Shown here: one piece after another, positions 9,361 to 20,534 of the stretch
How the letters are laid out: each line of letters starts with the position of its first letter
Numbering within the stretch: position 1 is the stretch's first letter
Assembly (NCBI GenBank): GCA_030737835.1
Contig: JAUJYN010000021.1
Coordinates: 496,001 to 560,000, forward strand
Source of the DNA: Acorus gramineus
Taxonomy: Eukaryota > Streptophyta > Magnoliopsida > Acorales > Acoraceae
Direction: 5' to 3'
DNA: 64,000 nucleotides
Notes under the pieces: generated by a model
What the model saw: the letters and a program-made list of their open reading frames with translations, nothing else
Database searches by the model: none
Told to the model about the DNA's origin: nothing
Program-made: the position numbers and the translations under genes

Positions 9361-12300
9361 TGTCACGCCCCAGGCGTCCCCGGGACGCGGCAAGTGTATA
9401 TATATATCAGAATCTACTCAGGAGGTCAATAATATCATACACAAGCAGCCAAAATGACACACAGACAACAAAAGCAAGGCTGACAGGATATATACACCAA
9501 ATGCGGATAACTAAGACTGAATCTGTAATCAAAACACACTACAGACTCCATACATAATCACATGTCCTGTGAGAGCCAATTACATACAAAGACATCCAAA
9601 TACAACACAAACGCGTGCCCAAGCACGGAAAATAATACATACTGGTACAAAGGATGCTGATAGTCTCTGCAACTCGCGGGACGTGGCGCTACTCCGCTAC
9701 TGATGAAGTCCCTCGGGGAGCTCCTCCTCCAGATCCGACTCAGATGACACTGTAGAAAAATATTGTGCGAGGGGTGAGCCACACGCTCAGTGAACGGCAC
9801 AACCCATGCATCACAGACAATATTGACCACAACCAGATATCCTTATATCCACTTATAGCTTAACCACATGATGGCACAACTCAGTGTCTATCGCCGAACC
9901 ACTACACCCTCACCCTCACCCATCAATGGGTGACATAGGTTATTGGGACTGATACAAACCCCAGGGTCGCTCCGCCAACCCGCTACACCCTCACCCTCAC
10001 CCTAACGGGTGACATAGGATTTGGGACTAACTGCACCAAAACCCAACGGGTCGCTTCCGCCAACCCGCCACACCCTCACCCTCACCCTTCAATGGGTGAC
10101 ATAGGATATTGGGACTAAGCACCAAACAACCAGTGGGTCGTTCATCGCCAACCCACTACACCCTCACCCTCACCCTTCAATGGGTGACATAGGATTTTGG
10201 GACTGACTAGGCTGTTGGTCACCCTTGGTCCACCGATAGTCTCTCCTCCACTCCGTAGGCCGCCTGGTCTACTCCCACATTCAGCACAGTCCGTCCAAAA
10301 TCAGGAGGTGCCTACTAATGGGAGCCCTCTGTCAGGAAGGCCTGTCTAACGCTGGGGTAGTCTCTACCGGATCCAACGAAGGGAACAAAACAGCCTACCC
10401 ATCGCATATGATCCACTTGGATCCGCAGACGGCACATTATAACAACACTAATGTTCTGAATTCCTCAGAACCCACCAGGGCGCATAACTACGATGCGGGG
10501 AACATGCATAAGGTTATAACAATGTGGAATATCATTAGGGGAAAGAAACTCGGGAGGGCAGCGTGAGTTCCCGTTATAGGACACCCCGACAACCAAACAA
10601 GGAACACGGTGTACCCTAACCCGGGTCTCACCGCTGTCCTCGCAAGGCCCCTCCCCTATAATATTCACTATAACATGCATTTAACAAATACTAGCATTTA
10701 ATCAAATAAATAAACTAGTAGGGCACATGCATCGGCCGGGCTTCCTAACATGGAACCAGGGAACATGCTGCATGGCTCATATACATATCCTAAGGGTGCA
10801 AGTCCCTAACATGCAAAGTCTAGGGTAACATGCATTCTACAATTTTCAATCATGCTCGCATGATATACATATTACACATGCCAATATTTATCCATGGAGC
10901 CCCAGGAGAGGTCGGTATACGCCCAAATGCGTATGACCCCTCTCTACTGGGTTGGATTGTCCCACTCACCGGAACTCGGGTCGACGCGAGACCGTCCGTC
11001 GAGATCTGCAGACAAGGTATTAACTGGTTAGAATAAATCCACAGATATCCCAAAAATACATAACACACACAAACAAACATCCAACACCCCCCGGCAACCA
11101 CCCGCACGGCCGGCCACCACCCGCACGGCCACCCGACCGCCCGGACGCGCCGCCGCGCCTCAGCCCGCGCACTCCGCACGCTTCGCGCCGGCCCGCGAGC
11201 ACCCCGCGCGCCCCCGCGCGCAGCGCCTCGCCCCGCGCGCACCCCGCGCGCACCTCCGCCACCTCGCGCGCACCTCGCGCGCACCTCGCACGCACCTCTG
11301 CGCCTCGCGCACACCTCGCACGCACCTCCACGGCCTCGCCGCGCCCTCCGCGCACCGCCACGGCCTCGCCGCGCCCTCCGCGCGCACCACCACCGCTGCT
11401 CAGCCACCTCCTCGCACCCGCGCGACCTGCTCCACGCGCACCAGTCCGCCCAGCACCAGCCGCCGCACCACCCCCGGGGCTCCGCGCGTCCCCTGCGCCC
11501 AGCCGCAGCAGCCCGCGCGCGTCCCGAGCACCTCGCGCCTGCAGCTCCTCGCCCTCAGCCGCACCAACAGCCCCGCGCACAGCCGCCCGAGTAGCCCCGC
11601 ACCAGACCTGCGCACACCTCGCGCGCACGCCGCGCGTACGCGCGCCCGCGCACGCACGCGCGCATGCCCGCGCGCGCCCGGCCTGCGCGCCGCCTGGGCT
11701 GCTGCTGCTGCTGCCTGTTGCCCGGACGACCTGCCACTGCCCGAGCGCCACCACCACCCCTCCCTTGACCACCGACCACCTCCAACCACCTCCGACCACC
11801 CTCCGACGACCCCCACTGCCGCCGACCACCCCCAAACACCAAACCCACCTCCCTAGCATTCATCTATGCAAGAAAAAGAGGGAAAGGAGGCTTACCGAGG
11901 GGAGGGAAAGGTGTTCGGTAGCTCTTCGTGCGCCGAAACCTTTCTCAAAGGCTCTCCCACGCCCCGATCTATCACGGCCCTTGAAGTGGCTCGAAACAGA
12001 GGAGAGAGAGAGGAGGTCGGGGAGGCTAGGATCGTCGGAATTCGGATTTGAAGACACCGGAGCGTAGATCGGGACCCGATCTACACTTCCCGTGCTTTGG
12101 GTTTTCGATTTCGAGGGGTGGAGGGGGCTCAAACGGAAGAAAAACGGAGGAGAGGAGAGAGAGAGTCCAAGGTCGGGGATGATGAATAGTGATTTCAAAT
12201 TTTTAGATTCCATTTATGTAATGTGCGACTTAAAAACCCGGATACGCCCCGGAACTGCGAAATTTTTGCAAACGATGCCAGAATTCAACGAAATTTTCGT

Positions 12301-12485
12301 GGGAGGTCTAAAATGGCACCAGGACACCAAATATGCAGTTATATTTTCAATCGGAGTCCTCTAGCTCAGACGATAGCTAACAGTCTGAAATTATGCGGTT
12401 CCGATCGAAAAACCCTAAAAATTTTAACACTGCCAAAAATGCTCCAACGGTTACCAGCAGGCTAAAAAGTGACACATATATAACA
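9361..12485 (-). repeat. Tekay-1 5' LTR
   Basis: A 3125-bp LTR paired with 2247-5399. It carries the GC-rich tract at about 11,090-11,850, G4-type units at about 9,890-10,205 and the palindrome at 12064-12084. The TATA position is decayed (ACATAAATGG on the minus strand near 12,211-12,220), so promoter strength is doubtful. Confidence 0.9.
9750..11895 (-). other. putative doubly spliced leader signals, Tekay-1 5' LTR
   Basis: On the minus strand: donor CTCG|GTAAGCC with GT at 11895-11894, acceptor GTCTGCAG|ATC with AG at 11007-11006, a 36-nt segment (11005-10970), donor CCG|GTGAGTGGG with GT at 10969-10968, and acceptor TTTTTCTACAG|TG with AG at 9751-9750. The introns would be 890 and 1220 nt, and the GC-rich tract lies wholly inside the first. 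This is inference from position and conservation; no transcript is available. Confidence 0.45.
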
Positions 12486-12490
12486 ACGAC

Positions 12491-12831
12491 GTGGAGCGTA
12501 AATGCTGGGGCGGTTTCCTTGGAAAAAAGCCCACTAAACACTTAGTGGCAAGACGGTTACAATGGTAATAAAGGAACTACGTGTGACTTGATCCCCAAGG
12601 GGTACGTAGGCAGCCTATAAAGAGGTCACGCGCTCAGCACTCTAGAGGCACAGTCAAGCAAGGTCAAAAAAGTTATCCATTGAGTCAAGCACGATCATTG
12701 TGCGTCGTTTTTGTGTTATTTCCTATATAGCCATTGAGAGAATCGAAGCCTAGCTACAAGAATTCATATCGCTTGAGTTCTTTTTCCCAAGAAATTTACA
12801 AATTTAACTGAAGGGGGAAATATCCACCTCA
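12491..12831 (+). mobile_element. Tat-lineage LTR, right part
   Basis: Continues 1742-2246 after the nested element and ends CA at 12830-12831, just before the primer-binding site. It includes a plausible transcript leader (CTATAAAGAGGTCACG near 12,615). Its CCCACTAAACACTTAGTGG segment is also found, diverged, in the minus-strand LTR near 22,360. Confidence 0.7.
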
Positions 12832-12834
12832 GTT

Positions 12835-12850
12835 TGGCGCCGTCTGTGGG
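12835..12850 (+). other. primer-binding site of the Tat-lineage element
   Basis: TGGCGCCGTCTGTGGG lies four bases past the LTR end. The GGCGCCGTCTGTGGG form is typical of Tat-lineage Ty3/gypsy elements and differs from the initiator-Met site of the Tekay-like copies. Confidence 0.8.
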
Positions 12851-12871
12851 ACCCTGAAACAAAAAGCCAGT

Positions 12872-13073
12872 GTCCGCAATGTCAGGTCTGAGTGACACCA
12901 ATGTAGGAGGACGACAGGAACAAAACGTTCGCCCATCCGATGCTGCCGACGGCTCACTGAAAACCTTGGCTAGTCCGCAATGTCAGGTCTGAGTGACACC
13001 AATGTAGGAGGACGACAGGAACAAAACGTTCGCCCATCCGATGCTGCCGACGGCTCACTGAAAACCTTGGCTA
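12872..13073 (+). repeat. 101-bp tandem duplication at the Tat gag start
   Basis: Positions 12872-12972 and 12973-13073 repeat the same 101 bp, including the gag start codon. Since 101 is not a multiple of three, translation from the first ATG (12,880) hits a stop in the second copy; only the second ATG (12,980) stays open. Confidence 0.9.
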
Positions 13074-13201
13074 GCCAGGTCCAGGGCCTCAGACGGGTAA
13101 TGGAGTCCACGCAAGAAACTCTATTTACCCGTCTGCAAGGGTCGATGCAGCAGATTGGCTGTTATAGTGAAGCATGCTCAGAATTTCTAAGTCAGGGATG
13201 A
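12980..13201 (+). pseudogene. gag: Tat-lineage gag, N-terminal stub
   Basis: A short frame starting MSGLSDTNVGGRQEQNVRP, 140 bp after the primer site, the usual gag position in this lineage. It runs about 60 residues with a helix (LASQVQGLRRVMESTQETL) and is then cut by foreign DNA at about 13,160, where a TGTTATAG sequence begins. No capsid or zinc-knuckle region remains. Confidence 0.55.
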
Positions 13202-13306
13202 ATTGGTCATTGTACCCCTCTTTGAGATATTTATTTGCCCAAAATATCTCTCTCTCTCTCTCTCTCTTCCCTCTTCCCCTCCCATTCCCCACGTAGACAT
13301 CTTCTC

Positions 13307-16300
13307 TGTCACGCCCCACGGCGGCCGTCCCCGGGACGCGGCAAGTGTATATATAATATCAGAATCTACACAGGAGGTCAATAATATATCATACACAACA
13401 ACTAGAATGACACACATGCAACAAAGGGGCTGACATGATATATACACCAAATGCGGAAGCAAAAGACTGAATCTGTAAATAAACATTCTACAGACTTGAT
13501 ACTCAATCATATGTCCCGTGAGAGCCAATATACACAAATACAACTGAAGATATACAAACACGTGCCAAGCACGGAAATCAAATACATACAGTCAAGAAGG
13601 GATGCTGATAACCTCTGGCACTCGCGGAACGTGGCGCTGCTCCGCTACTGAAGGAATCCCTCGGAAAGCTCCAACTGCTGCTCCGGCTCTAGCTCAGGCT
13701 CAGTGACCACTGTGGAAAAACATATGCGAGGGGTGAGCCACACGCTCAGTGAACAGCACAACCCATGCATCACAGACAATATTTACCACAATTCCATTAT
13801 TTATCCAACCTCCAAGACATAACAACATAATCCAGTGGTTCGTACCTCGCCGAACCACCACACCCTCACCCTCACCCATCAATGGGTGACATAGGCTATT
13901 GGGACTGATAATCATCCATTCACAAATCCAGTAGGTTTCTCATCGCCAACCCACTACACCCTCACCCTCACCCTACCACGGGTGACATAGGATTTTGGGA
14001 CTGACTAGGCTGTTGGTCACCCTTGGTCCACCGATAGTCTCTCCTCCACTCCGTAGGCCGCTTGGTTTTCACCCACAACTTCGGCCCAGTCCGAAACCAA
14101 ATCAGGAGGCGCCTACTGATGGGAACCCTTGGAAGGGACGACCTTTCTAACGCTGGGGCAGTCTCTACCGGATCCAACGAAGGGGACAGAACAGCCTATC
14201 CATACGCATATGATCCACTCGGATCCGCCGACAACACATCTCTACAACTCAAATGTCATGAACTCTTCAGAGTTCCTCCAGGGCGCATAACCACGATGCG
14301 GGGAAATAAGTACAATAAAAGCAATGTTGTAATATCATTGGGGGAAAGAACTCGGGAGGGCGGCGTGAGTTCCCGTTATAGGATACCCCGACAACCAAAC
14401 AAGGAACACGGAGTACCCTAACCCGGGTCTCACCGCTGTCCTCGCAAGGCCCCTCCCCTATAATATTCACTAACATGCTAATAAACATACCAATCATACA
14501 ACATTATTTATAATATTATTGGGACTAGAAACCTTGGGAGGGCAGCATGAGGTCCCGATAAAGGACATCCTGACAACCAAACAAGGAACACGGAGTACCC
14601 TAACACGGGTCTCAATGTTGACCTCGCAAGGCTCCTCCCTATAATATTATCTAAGGCATGCGATTTAACATACACTAGCATTTAATTTAATAAATAAACT
14701 AGTAGGACGCATGCATAGGCCGAGGTTTCCTAGCATGAAAACAGGGGGACATGGTGCATGGCTCTCACACCTATCCTATGGGTGCAAGTCCCTAACATAA
14801 AAGCCTACGGTAGCATGCATTCTGTATTTACAATCATGCTCACATGCAATACATATTACTACAGGTTAATATAATCCACGGTGCCCCAGGAGAGGTCGGT
14901 ATACGCCCAAGTGCGTATAACGCCTCTCTACTGGGTTGGATTGTCCCACTCACCGGTTATCTAAGTCGTCGCGCGACCGTCTGTCCAGATCTGCAAGACA
15001 GACATTCAATATGGTGAGAACAAAACATAAATACTCTAAATACCCAAACATACAAAACCCACAACTAAACACCTAACACTCGGGCAAACGTGCATACGAC
15101 CCGCACGCACGCTAGCCCGAGCACTCCGGCTACCACCCGCCCTCGGATGCGCCGCCGCGCCTCAGCCCGCGCGCCACGACGCACTGCCGCACGCATGCGC
15201 ACGCTCGCGCGCGCCCGCGCGCACCGCGCGTCCAGCCCAGCTAGCCCCCGCGCGCACTGCACGCACGCCCCAGCACGCGCGCGCACTGGTCCCCAGCACC
15301 GCGCCCAGGCGCATGCCCAGGCGCCCTGCCCAGCACCCAGGCACAGTGCCCAGGCGCCCTGCCCGCACGCGCGCACGCCCGCGCGCACCCGCGCGCACTC
15401 CGGCGCACACCCGCACCCGCCCGCGCGCACCCGCGCGCACTCCCGCGCACACCCCCGCTCGCGCCCGCACCCGCCCGCGCGCACCCGCCCGCGACCACTC
15501 CGCGCGCGATTGCACGCCCGACTGCGCCCGCCAGCGCCCAGCGCCCAGCGCCACCCGCGCGCACGCCCGCGCTCGCACCCCTGCCAGCTGCCTGTGCTGC
15601 TGCCACCAGCCACCCTGCCCGAGCTCCCAACCACCACCACCGGCCACCCAACGGCCTCCGACCACCACCCCCGCCCTCCGACGGCCTCCCACCGCCGCCG
15701 ATCACCTCCCAACCTCAAATCCACCCTCCTAACATACATCTACACAAGAAAAGAGGGGAAAAGAGGCTTACCAAGGGGAGGAAGGGAAGTCCGGTTGCTC
15801 TCCGCGCACCGAAACCTCTCCGAATGGGCTTCCAACCCCCGGATCTACTCCCACGTCCGAAATGAGCCAAAACAGAGGAGATGAGAGGGCGGACGGAGGG
15901 GAAAAACTCGCCGGAATTCGGATTTGAAAGCACCGGAGTGTAGATCGGGACCCGATCTACACTTCCTATGCTTTGGGTTTTAAGCTTTGAGGGCTCTAGG
16001 GGGCTCAAAAGTGAGAAAAGGAGAGAGGGGAGAGAGAAAATGAAATTGGTAGGGATGATGAATAGTGTTAAGATATTTTTAGATCACACTATATATATCA
16101 AGTGACTTAAAAACCCGGATACGCCCCGGAACTGTGAAATTTCGGAAACGTTACCGGAATTCAACGAAATTTTCGTGAGAGGCCTAAAATGGCACCAGGA
16201 CACCAAATATGCAGTTAGATTTCCAATCGGAGTCCTCTAGCTCAGGACGATAGCTAACAGTCCAAAAATTAGCGGTACCGATCAAAAACCGAAAAAAAAA

Positions 16301-16361
16301 TGAAAAACTGCCAGAATGCTCCAACGGTTACCAGCAGGTTAAAAGTGACACAAATATAACA
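13307..16361 (-). mobile_element. solo LTR of the Tekay-like family
   Basis: A 3055-bp LTR bounded by TG..CA with a perfect duplication TTCTC on both sides (13302-13306 and 16362-16366) and no interior. This is the expected product of recombination between two LTRs of one element. It carries the palindrome at 15,938-15,962, a GC-rich tract at about 15,075-15,720, and a TATATATA box near 16,091-16,099. Splice-like sites are intact: donor GT 15771-15770, acceptor AG 14992-14991, a 37-nt exon, donor GT 14953-14952, acceptor AG 13711-13710. Confidence 0.93.
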
Positions 16362-16633
16362 TTCTCTATTTTCACTCCCCTCCAAGTGTTTGTATTAACT
16401 CCTCAATGAGAAGAGAAGGAGATGGTGCAAGTGCATGACTAGGCTTGTGCATGTGTGGTAGTTGTTGATCTTCTCTCTCTCAAGCACCTTTTCATGGACT
16501 TCCCCCCCTGATTTGCAGCCAAAGGAGGCTGAGGAGGGCTGAGGAGGTGGTGGTAGTGGTGGTGGTGGTGGTTGAGGTGGTCGCGGGTGCATCGAGGGCC
16601 CCCGAGTCTCCCCCTTTCATTCCCCCTCCAAAG

Positions 16634-19195
16634 GTGAGCTCTCCCCCTTCTTTTCTTGGTTTTCATGGCATAGGGGGCTGTTAAGGTGTTCATGCATGCT
16701 ATGCATATGGGTTAGGGTGTGTGTGAGGGGTTGGGGAGGGTTAAAATGGGGTAAGGGTTGGCTAGGCGCGCGTCTTGGGTCGTCTGCGCGCGTGCGCGCG
16801 AGCGCGCGGGTGCGCGCGGAGTGGGCGCACGGTTGCGCGCAGGCGTTGGCGTGAGCGGGGGTGCGTGCGGGGAGTGCGCGCGAGTGCGCGCGGGCACGCG
16901 TGAGCGTGCGCGCGCACGGGGCAGTGCACCTGGGCATGCTCCTGGGCGCGGGGTTGGGGGCCAGTGCGCGTGCGCGCGTGCGTGCGCGTGCTGGGGCATG
17001 CGTGGGGCTGCCCAGGGTCTCAGGTAGGTGCTGGGGCACTCGGGCATGCGTGCGTACGCGCGTGCTCGCATGCGTGCGAGCCCGTATGCATGCATGTCTA
17101 AGTCTTTGGTATTTCTAATGATTTCTATGTGTTAAATTGTGATGTTACTCATCAAGTTTGATGCCCTTACCTTGCAGATCGCGTCGGATGGGATGCGCGA
17201 GGTCCCGGGTTGTATGGTGAGTGGTTCGATTCCAATCCCCTCCCCCCCTCGGGATGAACTCGATGCGCGTAGTCGCGCGTCGCGCATCGATGGGGCCCCC
17301 TAGCTATACTACTTGTGTAGATAAGTAGTATGGCCATGCTTAAGCTATAATATGTAGATATCTTGCATGCTAGGCTTGTATACATGTGTTGTATCTATGT
17401 ATGAATGATTGTGTTGCATGCGCCCTCTAGTATGGGCATGTATGTTGTAAACGTGTATGGATGTATAGAATATGGCATGTCTTAGGTAGTATTGTAATGC
17501 AACTCCCACCATATTAATGGGAATATACAGTATGATTAAGTCTGGGTTAATAACGGGCACCTGCCTAATATTCCCTTGCGATAAGACTCGAGGGCGTGGT
17601 GTAGCTATTGCGCCCATGCTAATGGGGCAAAGCTATGACCAGCTGCATGAGATGATGATCTCTCTCGCCCTCTCCCTCTAAACGAACTGAGTAAGTAGAT
17701 GCGATTTCCTACTCGACTCAGGTTCGTTTGGAATATTGGCATGCATCTGTTAGTGCGCGAGATCGCGCTTGACCCTTTCTTTTAAGTTGGCGATATCCAA
17801 CGGATATTAGAGTATATTTTGTATGTTTATGTGATTAATGACCATATATGCATGTTGTATGATTTATTATGATGTAAATCTATGATTAGGGAGTATCCCT
17901 ATGATTAATTGATATGTGATCGTGCATATGGTTCATGCACAAAACTAAGATTAAATTCTCCTCTAAAATATATGCGCATGTTAAAACTAATTAGGCCTAT
18001 CTGGAATAGGCGTGGGTATGACCCGCTGTCGGGTTGTACCTTATTAGTTAGAGCGCTAGCGATGTAATCGCCCCGTGCATCCGAGCGATGCCCTCGTTTG
18101 GAATTCAGGAGAATTAATTAGCTTATGAGTTTACTTCTACATGAGAGCAGAGGTAACCCCTTTGTGTCTAAGCGATGCAACGGTGTGGGAGTACAGTAGT
18201 ATTCTATATCTCGATAAGTGATTATCGAGAGTAGTTGTCTTTCATTGGGTTCGCTTTGCGAACATGGGATCGTTCTCCCCTTCGTTGGATCCGATGTAGG
18301 AACTTCTCGGGATTACAGCTGTCCTAACAGAGGGCTCCCATCTGTAGGTACTACCGATGCATTCAGGAATGTACTGACCATGGGAGTATACCAGGTAGAG
18401 GCTACCCGGGGAAAGGGCTACCGGTGGACCAAGGGTGTAGAGCGGTGTAGCTGTCCTGATAGAGGGCTCCCACCCGTAGGTACCACCGATGCATCGAGAG
18501 CGTACTGATCGTGGGAGTATACCAGATAGAGGCTACTTGAAAGAGGGTTAACGAATGATGTTGCAAGCATGGGATCGTTCTCCCCTTCGCTGGATCCGAT
18601 ATAGGGACTCCCCGGCGTTAAAGCTTTTCTGACAGAGGGTTCCCATCCGTAGGTACCACTGATGCATTCGGAAGCGTACTGATAGTGGGAGTATACCAGG
18701 TAGAGGCTGCGTGGGGAAAGGGCTACCGGTGGACCAAGGGTGTTGAGCAGTCTAAGTCTCTTCCAAAAGTCCTATGTCACCTCTAAGGGGGTGAGGGTGA
18801 GGATGAGGTGAAGACACATCGTCGCGTGACCCATTCGTTGTTCGTCCGTTCCCATAGTTGTTGGGTCCGGTCTCGTATCGATGTTCAAGGACATCGTTGG
18901 GCAGTTATCTAGATGTAGATGATCAAGTAGCGTTGTGTAGACCAGTAATTCCAGGTCTCTTCAACCGACGGTATGGTCTCTCCCCAAAAGTCCCAAGAGT
19001 CTTCCTCCGGGAGTGAGGGTGAGGGTGAGGATGGTCACGCCGCCGCCTGACTTTGTTATCCATTGGGTTTCTACCCATGTGTTCCTTGAAAGGAAATTGT
19101 TTATGTATTGAACTGTTGTATGGTGATTGGTTTCCAACCACTCACTGAGCTTGTAGCTCACCCCTCGCAGACTGTTTCTTTTCAGGGGCAGTGTT
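16634..19195 (+). other. putative leader splice signals in the diverged LTR
   Basis: Donor AAG|GTGAGC with GT at 16634-16635, acceptor TACCTTGCAG|ATC with AG at 17176-17177, a 39-nt segment 17178-17216, donor ATG|GTGAGTGG with GT at 17217-17218, and acceptor TTTCTTTTCAG|GGG with AG at 19194-19195. Order and exon size match the Tekay LTRs although the surrounding DNA is strongly diverged. The GC-rich tract is again inside the first interval. Inference only. Confidence 0.45.
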
Positions 19196-19568
19196 GGGCG
19201 TGGAGCTGGAGCTTTCCTGTGGCGTGGTCTTATGGGCGTGGAGCGTTCATCCGGCGGATGGCGAGTGCGAGGTTGTCAGCAGTCCTAGAGTCATTGTATG
19301 TATTGTAAATCGTGCATGTGGAACATGTTGTATTTTTTTTTGTCTAGACTTGGCTCTCACAGGACAGTGATTGTGTATTCGAGTCTGTGATAATGTTTTT
19401 GAATTACAGACATTGTTTATATATTATGCTTCCGCTTTTTAGTCAGTTATCATTATCCTTGCTTTGCCACCTTGTGTGTTGTTGTTGGAGTCTTTATTGA
19501 CCTCAGGTATTGATAGCTGATATTTTATTATTGCCACGTCTCGGGGACGGCTGCCCTGGGGCGTGACA

Positions 19569-20530
19569 AGGTTATATGTATATTTGTTGGCATCATGAGT
19601 ATTTCTTAAATTGAAATCTTTTTGGTATGAGGCATATGAGCATGTTATTACCATATAAGCTGATATATTATTAAGTATCATGCGCATTGAAATTATGAGA
19701 TTTTAAACCGTTGCATGCTCATTAACTTGAAGATAAAGATAAGTGGTTTGATCATATGCATCATATCGCCTAGGTGGCGTTGCCTAGGTGGCTCAGTCTA
19801 GGTGACTGCGGTTCAAAATGGACCCAAGTCTAGGTGACTACGTCTAGGTGACATGTCTAGGTGACACGATTCCCAAAGCGAAATGCTTGCGGCTAGGTGC
19901 CGTGGGTGACGGGCATGCGTGTCCGTTGCATTCATATACATCATATGATTTAAGAAGAGTTTCTTTGAGATTGTGCATCTTTCAAAAGAGATTTATATTA
20001 AGCTATTGTATCTTTGGGATAGCGTTTTAAGACTTATTATTTATGCAACTATTTCCGTGACATCTTTATTAAACTCCTTATTTTGAAGCATATTATATTA
20101 TTGGGACACCAATGTCCATTCACTGAGCGTGTGGTAGCTCACCCTTCTTTTCCCAACCTTTCAGGTTTAAAGACTTAGATTGGTGGATCTCGTGTAGCTG
20201 CAAACAAGATCGTGGGTGTGAGAACGATAGACTTGCTTGGTCAAAGGACTTGATCAATTTTGTTGGCATGTAGTCTGCCCATCTCCCTAGTAACTATGAT
20301 TATAGCAAGTTGTATATCTCTATGTATAAGTTATATCCAGTTACATTGGGAGTATTGTTGAAATCTTAGATGTTTTGGTATCTTGAAGAATGAAGTTTAT
20401 TTTAGTATTATTTATTATATCTCTAGATAAAAGAAAAAAAAATATTGAACTCTGAGATTTGAGGAAATTAGTTAATGCAACAGGATCTCACGCTTCAAAA
20501 GGGAGTCGTGGATTTGGGGGCATTATAGCG
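19569..20530 (+). repeat. LTR-like debris
   Basis: AT-rich DNA without a coding frame. It contains CACTGAGCGTGTGG-TAGCTCACCC..TTTCAG at about 20,118-20,165, the conserved motif found near the 3' end of the other LTRs. It is probably the remains of another plus-strand Ty3/gypsy LTR, truncated where the Tat relic starts at about 20,531. Confidence 0.4.
19768..19866. repeat. cluster of CTAGGTGRC words
   Basis: Seven copies of CTAGGTGAC or CTAGGTGGC occur within 100 bp, unevenly spaced. Their function is unknown. They could be degenerate tandem units of the surrounding LTR. Confidence 0.7.
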
Positions 20531-20534
20531 AGTT

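Larger units (their letters stand above)
2247..12485 (-). mobile_element. Tekay-1: complete but defective Tekay/Del-like chromovirus, nested
   Basis: A Ty3/gypsy LTR retrotransposon in minus orientation. The LTRs at 2247-5399 (3' LTR) and 9361-12485 (5' LTR) are bounded by TG..CA. A perfect 5-bp duplication ACGAC flanks it (2242-2246 and 12486-12490). The primer site sits inside the right LTR and the purine tract inside the left LTR. The 3.96-kb interior holds, in element order, a truncated gag, an LTR-like block, and decayed RT tail, RNase H, integrase and pol C-terminus. Protease and most of RT are missing. The lineage call rests on the CCHC-gag family, integrase C-terminal features, a chromodomain-like tail, very long LTRs and initiator-Met priming. 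It inserted into the Tat-lineage LTR. Confidence 0.9.
13160..19568 (+). mobile_element. Diverged sister-family LTR (plus orientation), split by a solo LTR
   Basis: The right end is clear: GGGGCGTGACA at 19558-19568, as at the 3' end of the Tekay LTRs in element sense. The left end is probably TGTTATAGTG at 13160, resembling TGTTATATATG, but no target duplication supports it (TTGGC left, AGGTT right). Without the nested solo LTR it would be about 3.3 kb. The same landmarks occur in the same order: GC-rich tract (16,750-17,080), GTGAGTGG donor, G-rich GGGTGAGGGTGAGGATG units (18,788 and 19,010), GGTGGACCAAGGGTG words, and the CACTGAGC..GCTCACCCCTCGCA motif at 19,143. No primer site follows, so it is solo or truncated. 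Confidence 0.7.

Noticed and set aside
2247-12485. An active autonomous retrotransposon
   Set aside because: Protease and most of RT are absent in all three copies, and the remaining pol pieces contain stops.
16395-17118. Protein-coding gene in the GC-rich part of the diverged LTR
   Set aside because: His/Pro- or Arg/Ala-rich simple sequence open on both strands; better explained as LTR.
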